A DNA stretch of 62,590 bases from Muribaculaceae bacterium (GTDB lineage Bacteria > Bacteroidota > Bacteroidia > Bacteroidales > Muribaculaceae). The translations under genes and the position numbers were made by a program. The stretch spans positions 1 to 62,590 of the forward strand of contig JAMPII010000006.1 in assembly GCA_023662835.1 (NCBI GenBank), in the 5' to 3' direction. This document shows positions 45,337 to 54,112 of the stretch, in pieces (the stretch's first letter is position 1; each line of letters starts with the position of its first letter). A model generated the notes under the pieces. It worked only from the letters and a program-made list of their open reading frames with translations. It did no database searches and was not told the DNA's origin.

Positions 45337-47017
45337 AAGTCTGTCATCTAACGAAATAAAGGCAAATCTGCTGTGGTGCTGGGTAATGATGCTGTTGCTG
45401 TTGCCCAATATATGCCTGCTCTTTACCGAAAATGTTCCAGCAGCCCCGTGGGCGGTTATAGCAGCTAAAACGGCGTTCCTACTCGTGCCCGCGGCCGTTT
45501 ACCTGCTGCTCACTACACTTACGCGCAACGTCGGCAAAACTGTCTGTATCGTATTCATTCTTATCTTCCTAAGTGCCTTTCAGATAGTGCTACTCAATCT
45601 ATTCAGCCGTTCTGTAATCGCTGTCGACATGTGGCTCAATCTCGTGACGACTAATGCCGACGAAGCAGGCGAACTGCTTGGTGCAATGGCTTTTGCAATA
45701 GCTTTTGTAGTGATCTTCTATCTCCCGCCGCTAGTGTTGTCGGTTTTCGCTTGGCGTGCCCCATGGCTTCTGCCACGCGCTGTGGTACGGACCTCACGTT
45801 TGGTAGCTCTTGTCATCGGAGTCGTCGGATGCCTGCTGCTTGCCGCCGTGCTTATAACCCAACCCCGCGTTAAGCTTCGCAACGACCTCTATCCCGTAAA
45901 CGTTATATATAATGCCTTTCTGGCAAGCGAGCGCGTAGAGCAATCAGCCAATTATCAGTCAACTTCGGCGTCGTTCACTTACAACGCCCGCCACCTCCGC
46001 CCCGACTCAGTTGGCGAAACCTACATCCTGGTAATTGGCGAAACCGCACGTGCCGCCAACTTTCAGCTGTTCGGCTATCCAAAACCTACAACCCCCGACC
46101 TGATCGGACGCCATGGCCTTCATGCTTTCAAAAACGCCATGAGCGAAAGCAACACAACCCATAAGAGCGTGCCTATGCTGTTGAGCCACATCGATTCGCG
46201 CAATTTCGGCGACTCAATCTATCGAGTTAAAGGATTGGCTCAGGCATTCCGCGAAGCCGGATTCCACACCGCATTTTTCTCCAATCAGCAGCGTAACGGT
46301 TCGTTCATCGACTTTTTTGGTCAGCAAGCCGACACATGTGTGTTCCTGCGCGACAACTTCCACGCTTCGGCCGAACAATGCCCCAAGGATAAGGAGCTGC
46401 TCCCGCTTGTGAAAAACGAGCTCGCCACCGACCCGTCACCCAAAAAGCTTATAATTCTCCACACCTATGGCTCCCACTTCCGCTACGACGACCGTTATCC
46501 TCGCCAGCAGGCTCCCTTCCCGGTCGACGGCGAGCTGGATGTGTCGCCCAAATGCCGCGATAGGCTCATAGCCGCCTACGACAACACTATTCATTACACA
46601 GCCTCGCTCCTGTCCGAACTAATGAATATGCTCGAGACCGATACCGGCCATCCCCTGTCGGGATTGATCTACACAAGCGACCACGGCGAGGACATTTACG
46701 ACAACGACGGCTCCCACTTCCTTCATGCCTCGCCCTTACCCTCTATCTATCAGGTGAGTGTGCCAATGATCGTATGGCTCTCCGATGAGTTTGAACGACA
46801 AAATCCCATAATGGCTCAGGCTGCTGAAAACAACGCCTCTGAAGACGTGTCGTCGACACGCGCCGTATTCCACACCCTGCTTCATATGGCCGGTTTGGAC
46901 GCTACCCAACTCGACACTACCCAGTCGCTGCTCAGTCCGGTATATGCCGAGCCTAACCCCCGCCTATATCTCAACGACCACAACCGTCCTGTTGCTCTGG
47001 CCGATTTACTACACTAA
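45323..47017 (+). CDS. Phosphoethanolamine transferase-like sulfatase-fold membrane enzyme
   Basis: 564 aa. Five N-terminal membrane helices (to about 185) and a periplasmic alkaline-phosphatase/sulfatase-fold domain. Motifs of the EptA/MCR type: ILVIGETARAANFQLFGY, the nucleophile region SESNTTHKSVPML, LHTYGSHFRYDDRYP and YTSDHGEDIYDN. Most likely decorates lipid A or another envelope glycan with phosphoethanolamine, which can alter polymyxin binding. The exact acceptor is unknown. The start lies within the upstream barrel gene. Confidence 0.9.
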   Translation: MKLFKSLSSNEIKANLLWCWVMMLLLLPNICLLFTENVPAAPWAVIAAKTAFLLVPAAVYLLLTTLTRNVGKTVCIVFILIFLSAFQIVLLNLFSRSVIAVDMWLNLVTTNADEAGELLGAMAFAIAFVVIFYLPPLVLSVFAWRAPWLLPRAVVRTSRLVALVIGVVGCLLLAAVLITQPRVKLRNDLYPVNVIYNAFLASERVEQSANYQSTSASFTYNARHLRPDSVGETYILVIGETARAANFQLFGYPKPTTPDLIGRHGLHAFKNAMSESNTTHKSVPMLLSHIDSRNFGDSIYRVKGLAQAFREAGFHTAFFSNQQRNGSFIDFFGQQADTCVFLRDNFHASAEQCPKDKELLPLVKNELATDPSPKKLIILHTYGSHFRYDDRYPRQQAPFPVDGELDVSPKCRDRLIAAYDNTIHYTASLLSELMNMLETDTGHPLSGLIYTSDHGEDIYDNDGSHFLHASPLPSIYQVSVPMIVWLSDEFERQNPIMAQAAENNASEDVSSTRAVFHTLLHMAGLDATQLDTTQSLLSPVYAEPNPRLYLNDHNRPVALADLLH

Positions 47018-47018
47018 C

Positions 47019-48566
47019 TCATTTTGAATAAGCACCCCAGGTTGAACGGTCAAGATTGCGGTACGATATTGCCTCGCGGATATGCGATGCTTGAATTTTT
47101 TCGCTCGCCGACAGGTCGGCAATTGTGCGTGCAACCTTCAGAATGCGATCATAGGCGCGGGCGCTCATGCTGAAACGCTCAATAGCGTTGCGCAGCGCCT
47201 TTTTACCATCTTGGTCGAGCTGGCAATGCTGTTCCAGCAGTCTTGGAGTCATTTGCGCGTTACAATAAATCCCCTTTTCGGTCGCAAACCGCTGGTTTTG
47301 AATCTGGCGCGCGGCAACAACGCGTCGACGGATTGTTGCGCTGCTTTCGCCACTTTGTAGCGACGACAGTTCGTCGAAAGGCACAGGCATAATCTCAACT
47401 TGCAGGTCGATACGATCCATCAGCGGACCCGAAATGCGTCCCAGATATTTTTGTATCGTTCCGGGCGCACACGTACATTCCTTGGTAGGGTGGTTATAGT
47501 AGCCGCACGGGCATGGATTCATCGATGCAACGAGCATGAACCCTGCCGGATAGTCGATTGAATAGCGCGCGCGAGATATACTGATTGTGCGATCCTCCAG
47601 CGGTTGTCGCATCACCTCAAGCACCCCGCGCGAAAACTCCGGGAACTCATCCAGAAACAGCACTCCATTATGCGCCAGCGAAATCTCGCCGGGCATCGGG
47701 TTTGTTCCCCCACCAACCAGCGCCACCGGCGATATCGTGTGGTGAGGCGAGCGGAACGGACGTCCGGTCATTAGCGTCTGGCCACGTTTCAATTTTCCCG
47801 CAACCGAGTGTATTTTTGTTGTTTCCAGTGCCTCCTGAAGCGTTAAAGGCGGCATAATCGACGGCAACCGTTTTGCCATCATCGATTTGCCGGCCCCCGG
47901 AGCGCCAACCAGTAATATGTTATGCCCCCCGGCACAGGCAACCTCAAAAGCCCGTTTAACATTTTCCTGACCCTTTACATCGGAAAAATCGAAGTCGGTG
48001 CTGAAACCCGCTTGCTGGAACTCACGACGAGTGTCAACAACAGTTGGCTCAATGTTCTCGGTGCCGTTGAAGAATTCAATAACCTGTTTGAGCGAATCGG
48101 CTCCGTAAACCTCCAGGCGGTCAACTATAGCAGCTTCCGTCGCGTTGGCTTTGGGCACTATCATCCCCTTAAACCCCAGCTCACGCGCTTTTATGGCCAT
48201 AGGCAGCGCGCCACGAATCGGAAGCAAACTGCCGTCGAGCGACAACTCGCCCATAATCATGAATCCCTTCAATGCCGATGCGTTAAAACTCTCGGCAGCA
48301 GCTAAAACACCCAGAGCTATGGGAAGGTCGTAGGCCGCTCCCTCCTTGCGCACATCGGCAGGCGACATATTCACCACCACGGCACGCCGTGGATAATCAT
48401 AGCCCGACTGGCGAACAGCAGTCAGCGTTCGCTGATAGCTCTCCTTCACAGCCGTGTCGGGCAAGCCTACCATAGTGAACCCCACGCCTGTCTCAACCGA
48501 AACCTCGATTGTCACAACAATAGCGTCAATTCCCTGTACGGCTGCTCCGTAGGTTTTAATCAACAT
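47019..48566 (-). CDS. YifB/ComM family Mg-chelatase-like AAA+ ATPase
   Basis: 515 aa, normal length. N-terminal domain with GVGFTMVGLPDTAVKES and NMSPADVRKEGAAYDLPIA, Walker A VGAPGAGKSMMAKRLP, Walker B VLFLDEFPEF and a C-terminal Mg-chelatase domain with CNAQM. ComM homologues act as helicases extending recombination branches during natural transformation. Convergent with the EptA-like gene, one base apart between stops. Overlaps the upstream DUF4369 gene by 11 nt. Confidence 0.94.
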   Translation of the reverse strand: MLIKTYGAAVQGIDAIVVTIEVSVETGVGFTMVGLPDTAVKESYQRTLTAVRQSGYDYPRRAVVVNMSPADVRKEGAAYDLPIALGVLAAAESFNASALKGFMIMGELSLDGSLLPIRGALPMAIKARELGFKGMIVPKANATEAAIVDRLEVYGADSLKQVIEFFNGTENIEPTVVDTRREFQQAGFSTDFDFSDVKGQENVKRAFEVACAGGHNILLVGAPGAGKSMMAKRLPSIMPPLTLQEALETTKIHSVAGKLKRGQTLMTGRPFRSPHHTISPVALVGGGTNPMPGEISLAHNGVLFLDEFPEFSRGVLEVMRQPLEDRTISISRARYSIDYPAGFMLVASMNPCPCGYYNHPTKECTCAPGTIQKYLGRISGPLMDRIDLQVEIMPVPFDELSSLQSGESSATIRRRVVAARQIQNQRFATEKGIYCNAQMTPRLLEQHCQLDQDGKKALRNAIERFSMSARAYDRILKVARTIADLSASEKIQASHIREAISYRNLDRSTWGAYSK

Positions 48567-49599
48567 ATTTTTTCACTTTGATAAATTCCATTGTCTTGGC
48601 CGAGGCCTCCGTCGCCGAAGGGCCGCGGTAAATAGGCCGCCCTATCGAATCGGACACGATATAATAGGGTATGTAGGGCAGCTGCAGATCGTCGAACGAA
48701 CTATGAGCAGGCAAAGCCGGAGCCCACACCTGAGTCCAGGTTGCCGAATCAGCCGAAATCTCGTTGCGCCATTGCAGCGAATCGGGCGCTGTTGAAATTT
48801 CGATTATGTGGAGTAAATCCTGCTTATATTTGTAGCGCAAGGCTTTTAGCACAGGGCGTATAGTGTCGCGGCGTTCACCCTCGCGGCCGGTGAAGGCCAG
48901 CATCGTGCATTTGTAATGAATAGGGTAGTAACGCTCCATCGAGTCGCCGGCCGAAGCCATAACGAAGGTTTTTACCGATGTGTTCATCTCGGCGGCGTTC
49001 ACCGACGATAGCAAAAACCGGTAGCTGTCGACCAGCGATTCAGGCCGTGCCTCCGGATTAAGCGTACTTATCAGCGAATCGGCCTCAAGCTGGCTAACGC
49101 GCGAGTTGAACGCTGTCAACATAAGCGCCGACGATACGATGTCGCCCTTATGCGAGGTAACATATTGACGGATAATGCGGTTCGTTTCCGAGGGCATTGC
49201 CAGCGAATCGGCTTTCTCGCGCAGGAACGCGGCCCACCTTTCTGTGGGGCCGTTACCCGTTATCTCGTCCTTGTCCGGTTCGGTCAAGTTGAGTTTGCAC
49301 TTGAGCGTTTCGCCATTCTTAACCAGCATGCGCGCCACGATAGTGCGGTTCGATGTCGACAATTCGGCAATCGTGTAATTTTTCGACGTACCGGTAAGCG
49401 AAAATTTACCATCGATAGCCACCATTGTGATCTGGCGCAGGTTGTTGCCGTCAACGTAGGTTAGTGTGATGCTTCTGGTGCCAAGACCCTCAACAGTTCC
49501 TTCAATGCGGAACTGCGAGTCGTCGCCGCAAGCGGCAAGCAGCAGTGATGTCAGCGCGGCCAGCGCTATTTTTATGCGTGATAACATTCTGAAAATCAA
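48556..49599 (-). CDS. DUF4369 lipoprotein with a thioredoxin-like tail
   Basis: 347 aa, or 343 from the second Met. Signal with lipobox [10 protein letters not shown]. An N-terminal DUF4369 beta domain ([22 protein letters not shown]) is followed by a helical middle and a tail resembling TlpA/ResA thioredoxin folds but without CxxC. Envelope protein, role unknown. It overlaps both neighbours (4 nt with queF, 11 nt with yifB), so the three form one operon. Confidence 0.83.
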   Translation of the reverse strand: MIFRMLSRIKIALAALTSLLLAACGDDSQFRIEGTVEGLGTRSITLTYVDGNNLRQITMVAIDGKFSLTGTSKNYTIAELSTSNRTIVARMLVKNGETLKCKLNLTEPDKDEITGNGPTERWAAFLREKADSLAMPSETNRIIRQYVTSHKGDIVSSALMLTAFNSRVSQLEADSLISTLNPEARPESLVDSYRFLLSSVNAAEMNTSVKTFVMASAGDSMERYYPIHYKCTMLAFTGREGERRDTIRPVLKALRYKYKQDLLHIIEISTAPDSLQWRNEISADSATWTQVWAPALPAHSSFDDLQLPYIPYYIVSDSIGRPIYRGPSATEASAKTMEFIKVKKYVD

Positions 49600-50084
49600 T
49601 ATATTTTATCCGGTATTTGCAATGGCATAGCTGCCGCCATACGCTGACTGGCAAGGTCACGGTGTCGCTCGTCGCCATAGTTGGCAAATGGGTGTATGGC
49701 AATTCCTCCGCGGGGAGTGAATAGCCCTACAACCTCGATATAGCGCGGTTTCATCAGCGCCACCAAATCCTTAAGTATAATGTTAACGCAATCCTCGTGG
49801 AAATCGCCGTGGTTGCGAAAGCTGAACAGGTACAGTTTCAAGCTCTTGCTCTCAACCATACGTTCGTCCGGAATATAATTTATGATAATCTTGGCATAGT
49901 CGGGCTGGCCGGTTTTGGGACACAGCGAGGTAAACTCCGGACATAGCAGTGTGACCATATAGTCGTTTTCCGGATGTTTGTTCGGAAAAGTTTCCAGCAG
50001 CTGCGGGTTGTAGTTGTAGGTATAGTCGGTTTTGCGGCTGCCTAGCTGGCTCAAACCTGATAATTCGCTTTCGTTGCGTGACAT
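49596..50084 (-). CDS. queF: NADPH-dependent 7-cyano-7-deazaguanine reductase QueF
   Basis: 162 aa, the short type I form (B. subtilis-like). The catalytic C55 and D62 fall in [14 protein letters not shown], at the same residue numbers as the B. subtilis enzyme. The [14 protein letters not shown] motif and [10 protein letters not shown] follow. Reduces preQ0 to preQ1 for queuosine. First of an operon with a DUF4369 lipoprotein and yifB. Confidence 0.95.
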   Translation of the reverse strand: MSRNESELSGLSQLGSRKTDYTYNYNPQLLETFPNKHPENDYMVTLLCPEFTSLCPKTGQPDYAKIIINYIPDERMVESKSLKLYLFSFRNHGDFHEDCVNIILKDLVALMKPRYIEVVGLFTPRGGIAIHPFANYGDERHRDLASQRMAAAMPLQIPDKIY

Positions 50085-50085
50085 A

Positions 50086-51726
50086 TCAGTATTTTATTTC
50101 TTTCACTTTCAAACGCTCGCCGGCATCGTTGGCAATCGCGCGGTAGTATTGCTCGGAGTAGCCGCCATATTGAGGCGAAACGCAATGGCCGGTGGCGGTG
50201 CGTTTGAAATCGCCTGGTGCGTTCTCGCGCTTGATGTTGCCGTCGATGTACTTAACCAGCAGGTAATCGCCTAGTTTCTTGAATTCCTTGGTCGAGTGCT
50301 CGGCCCAATGCTGCGAGTGTTTCTGAAGCAAAGCCTTGCGCTCGGCCGGTTTGAGTTTGAGTGCTTGCGCCTCAACCTGAGTTGTGGCAACGGCCATTGA
50401 ATCCTCGAGTGCGTTCTGAACGCGACGTATGTCGGGAATCATCTGCGAGTAGCGGTTGTAGGCTTGATTGGCAACATAGTTGTGAACCCAGAATGCAGCG
50501 TCCCACGACAGTGTGAGCATATCGCCGTTGCCGGGTGCATAGCAGTAGGGAACTTCGGTAACGCAGCAATAAATCGGCACATAAACGCATGTGTTGGTGT
50601 CGTCAACGCCAAACCAGAGCACTCCCTTCATCTCCTGAGGCACGTTGTCGCGCATCTGGGCAACGAATGTGAAACCGGTTTGCTGCGTAGCGATTGCTCG
50701 CTCGTTAGTGTACTCAACCGAATCGACCGTGAATGTCATCGGGCGCCAACGGTAGGGAACCGTAAACGGGCCGGCACCTGCATCCTTGGTCATGTCGAAG
50801 GGGGTGTTTTCAAAATGGTCGCGCATGTCCCATTGCATATCTCTGACCGACAGAGGTTTGTCGGGCTTTATCCACAATGGCATCGGTTCGCCTTCGGCAT
50901 TGTTAATCCACGGCAGCCAGCGGTCCATACCCTGCGCATGATGGTTGAAGAAGCTCCAAACACGTGCGTCACAGCCACGCAATGCGCTGAAATCGGTAAT
51001 GGCATATGCTTTCGAAAAATCAAACAGAGAGTCGGGACCTTCGAAATAGCCCTGCTCGCGCGCAAAGGTGATTACGTCGGGCGAATAAAGGGTTTCAGGA
51101 TCGTTGAGGGGGAACCTGTGGATACGCGCGTGGTTGGCATGACCGCTTATCATTCCGTCGGGAACACGGCGGGCAACCCAAACGGCTCCTTTGCTCTTGC
51201 CCCCTTTGCCAATCATTTCCATAATCCAGGCTTCCTTGCCGTCGGCAATCGAAAACGATTCTCCCTCCGAGGCATACCCGTAATCGCGCACCAGCTGTGT
51301 CATCACGGCTATTGCCTCGCGGGCTGTTTTGGCGCGCTCCAAAGTGATGTAAATCAACGAGCCGTAGTCGACAATACCGGTCGAGTCGTACAGCTCCTCA
51401 CGCCCGCCCCATGTGCTTTCGCTGATAGCCAGACCATGCTCGTTCATATTTCCTACCGTTGCATAAGTATGGGCCGGCTGGGGAATTTCACCCAGATATT
51501 TCCCTGAATCCCAGTCGTAAACCTTACGCATTGCGCCGGGCGCATGGTTGGCCGCAGGGGTTGAATATAGCTCGCCGTAGAGTGTGTGGGAATCGGCAGC
51601 ATATGTGATCAGTGCGCTACCGTCGGTAGTGGCACCGGGCGTAGCTATCAAGCTTGTGCAAGCAATAGCCTCAATAGCAGCCGACACGGCAATAGCCGCC
51701 GCTGCAGCAAGAAATTTATGGTTCAT
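50086..51726 (-). CDS. Secreted C69-family dipeptidase
   Basis: 546 aa from the ATG at 51726, preferred to the one at 51765 because it gives the signal peptide [21 protein letters not shown]. Signal removal would expose C23 ([12 protein letters not shown]), the Ntn-type nucleophile of peptidase family C69. Downstream motifs [34 protein letters not shown] and [16 protein letters not shown] are typical. Cleaves dipeptides with N-terminal preference, probably in the periplasm. The queF start is one base beyond its stop, on the same strand. Confidence 0.92.
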   Translation of the reverse strand: MNHKFLAAAAAIAVSAAIEAIACTSLIATPGATTDGSALITYAADSHTLYGELYSTPAANHAPGAMRKVYDWDSGKYLGEIPQPAHTYATVGNMNEHGLAISESTWGGREELYDSTGIVDYGSLIYITLERAKTAREAIAVMTQLVRDYGYASEGESFSIADGKEAWIMEMIGKGGKSKGAVWVARRVPDGMISGHANHARIHRFPLNDPETLYSPDVITFAREQGYFEGPDSLFDFSKAYAITDFSALRGCDARVWSFFNHHAQGMDRWLPWINNAEGEPMPLWIKPDKPLSVRDMQWDMRDHFENTPFDMTKDAGAGPFTVPYRWRPMTFTVDSVEYTNERAIATQQTGFTFVAQMRDNVPQEMKGVLWFGVDDTNTCVYVPIYCCVTEVPYCYAPGNGDMLTLSWDAAFWVHNYVANQAYNRYSQMIPDIRRVQNALEDSMAVATTQVEAQALKLKPAERKALLQKHSQHWAEHSTKEFKKLGDYLLVKYIDGNIKRENAPGDFKRTATGHCVSPQYGGYSEQYYRAIANDAGERLKVKEIKY

Positions 51727-51780
51727 AATTGGTTTTCGTTTTGGATTATCCACAAAGATAAGCATTTATTTTTAAATAAT

Positions 51781-51810
51781 TCAAGTTTCTCAATGGCTTG
51801 AGAAACTTGA
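51781..51810. terminator. Perfect 13-bp hairpin between nfo and the C69 gene
   Basis: TCAAGTTTCTCAA (51781-51793) and TTGAGAAACTTGA (51798-51810) around a 4-nt loop. On the minus strand it is followed by ATTATTTAAAAA. Likely terminates nfo transcription. Confidence 0.6.
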
Positions 51811-51833
51811 GGTTTAAAGGGTTATTAGGTTAA

Positions 51834-51861
51834 GGGCCCATATCATAAAATTTCAGGGCCC
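51834..51861 (-). repeat. Dispersed palindromic element, copy B
   Basis: GGGCCC, ATATCATAAAATTTCA, GGGCCC on the plus strand: the exact reverse complement of copy A at 33241. It lies in the gap after nfo, next to the perfect hairpin at 51781. Confidence 0.9.
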
Positions 51862-51919
51862 TAATAGGTTATGGATATCAGGTAATTCTTGAGAAATTAT
51901 GAATATGATAGCACTAACC

Positions 51920-52774
51920 TTAATGAATCATTTTGTAGAGCGACGCTATTTCGGCAGGCCATAACGATTCGTCGGGCGTTTCGAGGATGATAGGAATATT
52001 GTCGGTGCGGGGATCGTTCACGAGCATTTCGAAAAATGGCGTTCCCAGTGTGCCTTGCCCGATGGGTGCATGCCGATCCACTTTCGAACCGCGCCCTTTC
52101 TTGCTGTCGTTCAAATGGATTCCCGACAAATATGATGCGCCTATTGTTTCGTCGAAGTGACGCCAGGTGTCGGCATACCCTTCCGCTGTGGCAAGATCGT
52201 ATCCAGCGGCAAAGGCGTGGCACGTGTCGATACATACTCCAACGCGCGACTTGTCGTCGACCTTGTCGATTATGTGGGCAATCTGTTCGAACGAGTAGCC
52301 CAGGTTGGAACCTTGGCCGGCCGTACACTCAATCACAGCCTTCACTCCCGATGTCTGCTCCAGCGACTTATTTATTGAGTCGGCAATCAGGTTGAGGCAG
52401 TCGTCAACGGCCATTTGCTTCAAGTGCGACCCCGGGTGGAAGTTCAGCATGGTCAGCCCCAACTGCATGCAGCGGCTGATTTCATCGAGGAAAGCTGTGC
52501 GCGACAATTCCAGCTTCTCTTTGTCGGGTGAGCCAAGGTTGATGAGGAAGCTGTCGTGAGGCAGAATCTGTTCCGGCTTAAATCCAAGTTCGGCGCAGCG
52601 CTGTTTGAACAGCTCGGCTTCTTTTTCTGGAATTGGTTTGGCAACCCAGCGCGAGGGGTTGCGAGTAAAAAGCGCGAAGGCTTTCGCCCCTATATTACTT
52701 GCATTAACCGGCGCTGAGGCAACGCCGCCTACCACACCAACATGCGCTCCTATATATTTGTTTTCAATCGACAT
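51920..52774 (-). CDS. nfo: Deoxyribonuclease IV (apurinic/apyrimidinic endonuclease)
   Basis: 284 aa, usual length. Signature segments KYIGAHVGVVGGVASAPVNA, LPHDSFLINLGSP, NFHPGSH (metal ligand), VIECTAGQGSNLG, GVCIDTCHAFAAGYD, SGIHLNDSKKGRGSKVDRHAPIGQG and ILETPDES give the AP endonuclease family 2 fold with its trinuclear zinc ligands. Repairs abasic sites. Divergent from the PepSY-like genes. Confidence 0.96.
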   Translation of the reverse strand: MSIENKYIGAHVGVVGGVASAPVNASNIGAKAFALFTRNPSRWVAKPIPEKEAELFKQRCAELGFKPEQILPHDSFLINLGSPDKEKLELSRTAFLDEISRCMQLGLTMLNFHPGSHLKQMAVDDCLNLIADSINKSLEQTSGVKAVIECTAGQGSNLGYSFEQIAHIIDKVDDKSRVGVCIDTCHAFAAGYDLATAEGYADTWRHFDETIGASYLSGIHLNDSKKGRGSKVDRHAPIGQGTLGTPFFEMLVNDPRTDNIPIILETPDESLWPAEIASLYKMIH

Positions 52775-52927
52775 AATTTACACAATTTGTAACCTTATAA
52801 ACCATAATCGTATAACCATCAACTTTCGCAATTGAGAGTTTAGATTATTTGCAAATTTAGCAATTTCCACCGAAAAACTTTTGTAGCGGTAAAGCGTTAT
52901 ATCTAACAAACGAAATATTATACTATT

Positions 52928-53443
52928 ATGAAAACACTAAAAAATTTTGCGCTGGGTGTGGCTACTATGTTTGTGGCCGGTAGTATGGCTCTCGCCCAAC
53001 AAACTCCACCTAAATATGTAAACTCAAACCCAGGTATTTTCGTAGGAGGCACAGCCTCACAAAAAGTAACGCAACTGCCTCAGAAGGCACAGAAGTTCCT
53101 CGCCGACAATTTCAAATACAAAGAGATTCGTAAATGCAAGAAGGATTATCCTAAAGGTAATTATGAAGTAGAGCTTCGCGACGGAACCGACATCGAGTTC
53201 ACCCCGGCAGGCGAATGGCAGGAGATCGACGCAGCCGACAATACAACGCTTGCCGAAGCGCTGCTGAAAAATATTCTTCACAAAAAGGCTTACAAGGAGT
53301 TGGTGGAACGCGGTTACATAAACATGGTTGAGAGCGTTGAACGGACCGCCGACGGTGGCTATAAAGTTGACGTTGATAAGGTTGTTTACGACGAAATCCT
53401 TTTCGACATTAACGGAACATTAATTGCCGTTTACGACGATTGA
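52928..53443 (+). CDS. Secreted PepSY-like protein (DUF2874), first of two
   Basis: 171 aa with a signal peptide ending SMALAQQ. Contains one PepSY-like/DUF2874 unit with the recurring pattern YPKGNYEVELRDGTDIEFTPAGEWQEI and a partial second one near the end (DGGYKVDVDKVVYDEILFDINGTLIAVYDD). Common in Bacteroidetes envelopes; role unknown, proposed to inhibit proteases or bind ligands. The next gene is a paralogue 62 nt downstream. Confidence 0.88.
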   Translation: MKTLKNFALGVATMFVAGSMALAQQTPPKYVNSNPGIFVGGTASQKVTQLPQKAQKFLADNFKYKEIRKCKKDYPKGNYEVELRDGTDIEFTPAGEWQEIDAADNTTLAEALLKNILHKKAYKELVERGYINMVESVERTADGGYKVDVDKVVYDEILFDINGTLIAVYDD

Positions 53444-53505
53444 ACTTTTTTCTGACCGGCGATGTTTAAATAGGGCAAAACAATTACACAACTAAAATTA
53501 TTACA

Positions 53506-54015
53506 ATGAAATCACAACTGAAATCTCTTATCGCAATATTGATTTTGTTTGCAGGAATGTCAATGGTTTTTATAGCTTGTAACGACGATGACGACCATAT
53601 TGCAGTTCCCGACGAATTCACCACGGCGCTGCGTCAACAATATCCCGACGTTGATAAAGTAAAATGGGAGCGAAAAGGGGAGTATCGTGTTGCCGAATTC
53701 ACCAAGAATGCTGTTGAATACGACGTTTGGTTCGACCGTTCTGCAAAATGCGTGATGACCGAGCTTGACTACGGTAAGAACATGTTCCTTATCCCGGACA
53801 ACGCTGTCAGTGCCGCCTTCCCCAACAGTGAATATGGCGACTGGACAATCGACGGTATCAAGCACTACAAACAGCTTAATAACGAGTTCTACATTTTTGA
53901 GGTTGAAAAACGTGGCCAGCGCGACATGGACGTTTATTTCACCCCCTCAGGCGAACTGATAAAAGCTGTTGTCGACGATTCTACACCCGACATCCGCCCC
54001 GACACGGTTATTTAG
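53506..54015 (+). CDS. PepSY-like lipoprotein (DUF2874), second of two
   Basis: 169 aa with a lipobox-type end to the signal (MVFIACNDDDD). Contains two DUF2874-like units: QQYPDVDKVKWERKGEYRVAEF and YEYGDWTIDGIKHYKQLNNEFYIFEVE-type segments. Followed by a strong terminator shared with the convergent GH123-like gene. Tandem PepSY-like genes like these are common in gut Bacteroidales. Confidence 0.86.
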   Translation: MKSQLKSLIAILILFAGMSMVFIACNDDDDHIAVPDEFTTALRQQYPDVDKVKWERKGEYRVAEFTKNAVEYDVWFDRSAKCVMTELDYGKNMFLIPDNAVSAAFPNSEYGDWTIDGIKHYKQLNNEFYIFEVEKRGQRDMDVYFTPSGELIKAVVDDSTPDIRPDTVI

Positions 54016-54060
54016 AAACTGTAGTATTAAGTGAGTCTATATAAACTATTAAAAACACAC

Positions 54061-54101
54061 AACCAAAGGCTGCACGATGAAGGTGCAGCCTTTGGTTTTT
54101 T
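54061..54101. terminator. Bidirectional terminator with a 15-bp perfect stem
   Basis: AACCAAAGGCTGCAC (54061-54075) pairs with GTGCAGCCTTTGGTT (54083-54097) around a 7-nt loop, with a T run on the plus side. Serves the PepSY-like pair and probably the opposing GH123-like gene. Confidence 0.85.
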
Positions 54102-54112
54102 ATTATGGATAG

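Noticed and set aside
50464-51507. 347-codon open frame antisense to the C69 peptidase
   Set aside because: Low-complexity, no domain pattern; arises from the GC-rich codons of the real gene, whose active-site and signal features are clear.
33241-51861. Copies A and B of the GGGCCC element as ends of a composite transposon
   Set aside because: The 18 kb between them are housekeeping genes and no transposase is present.
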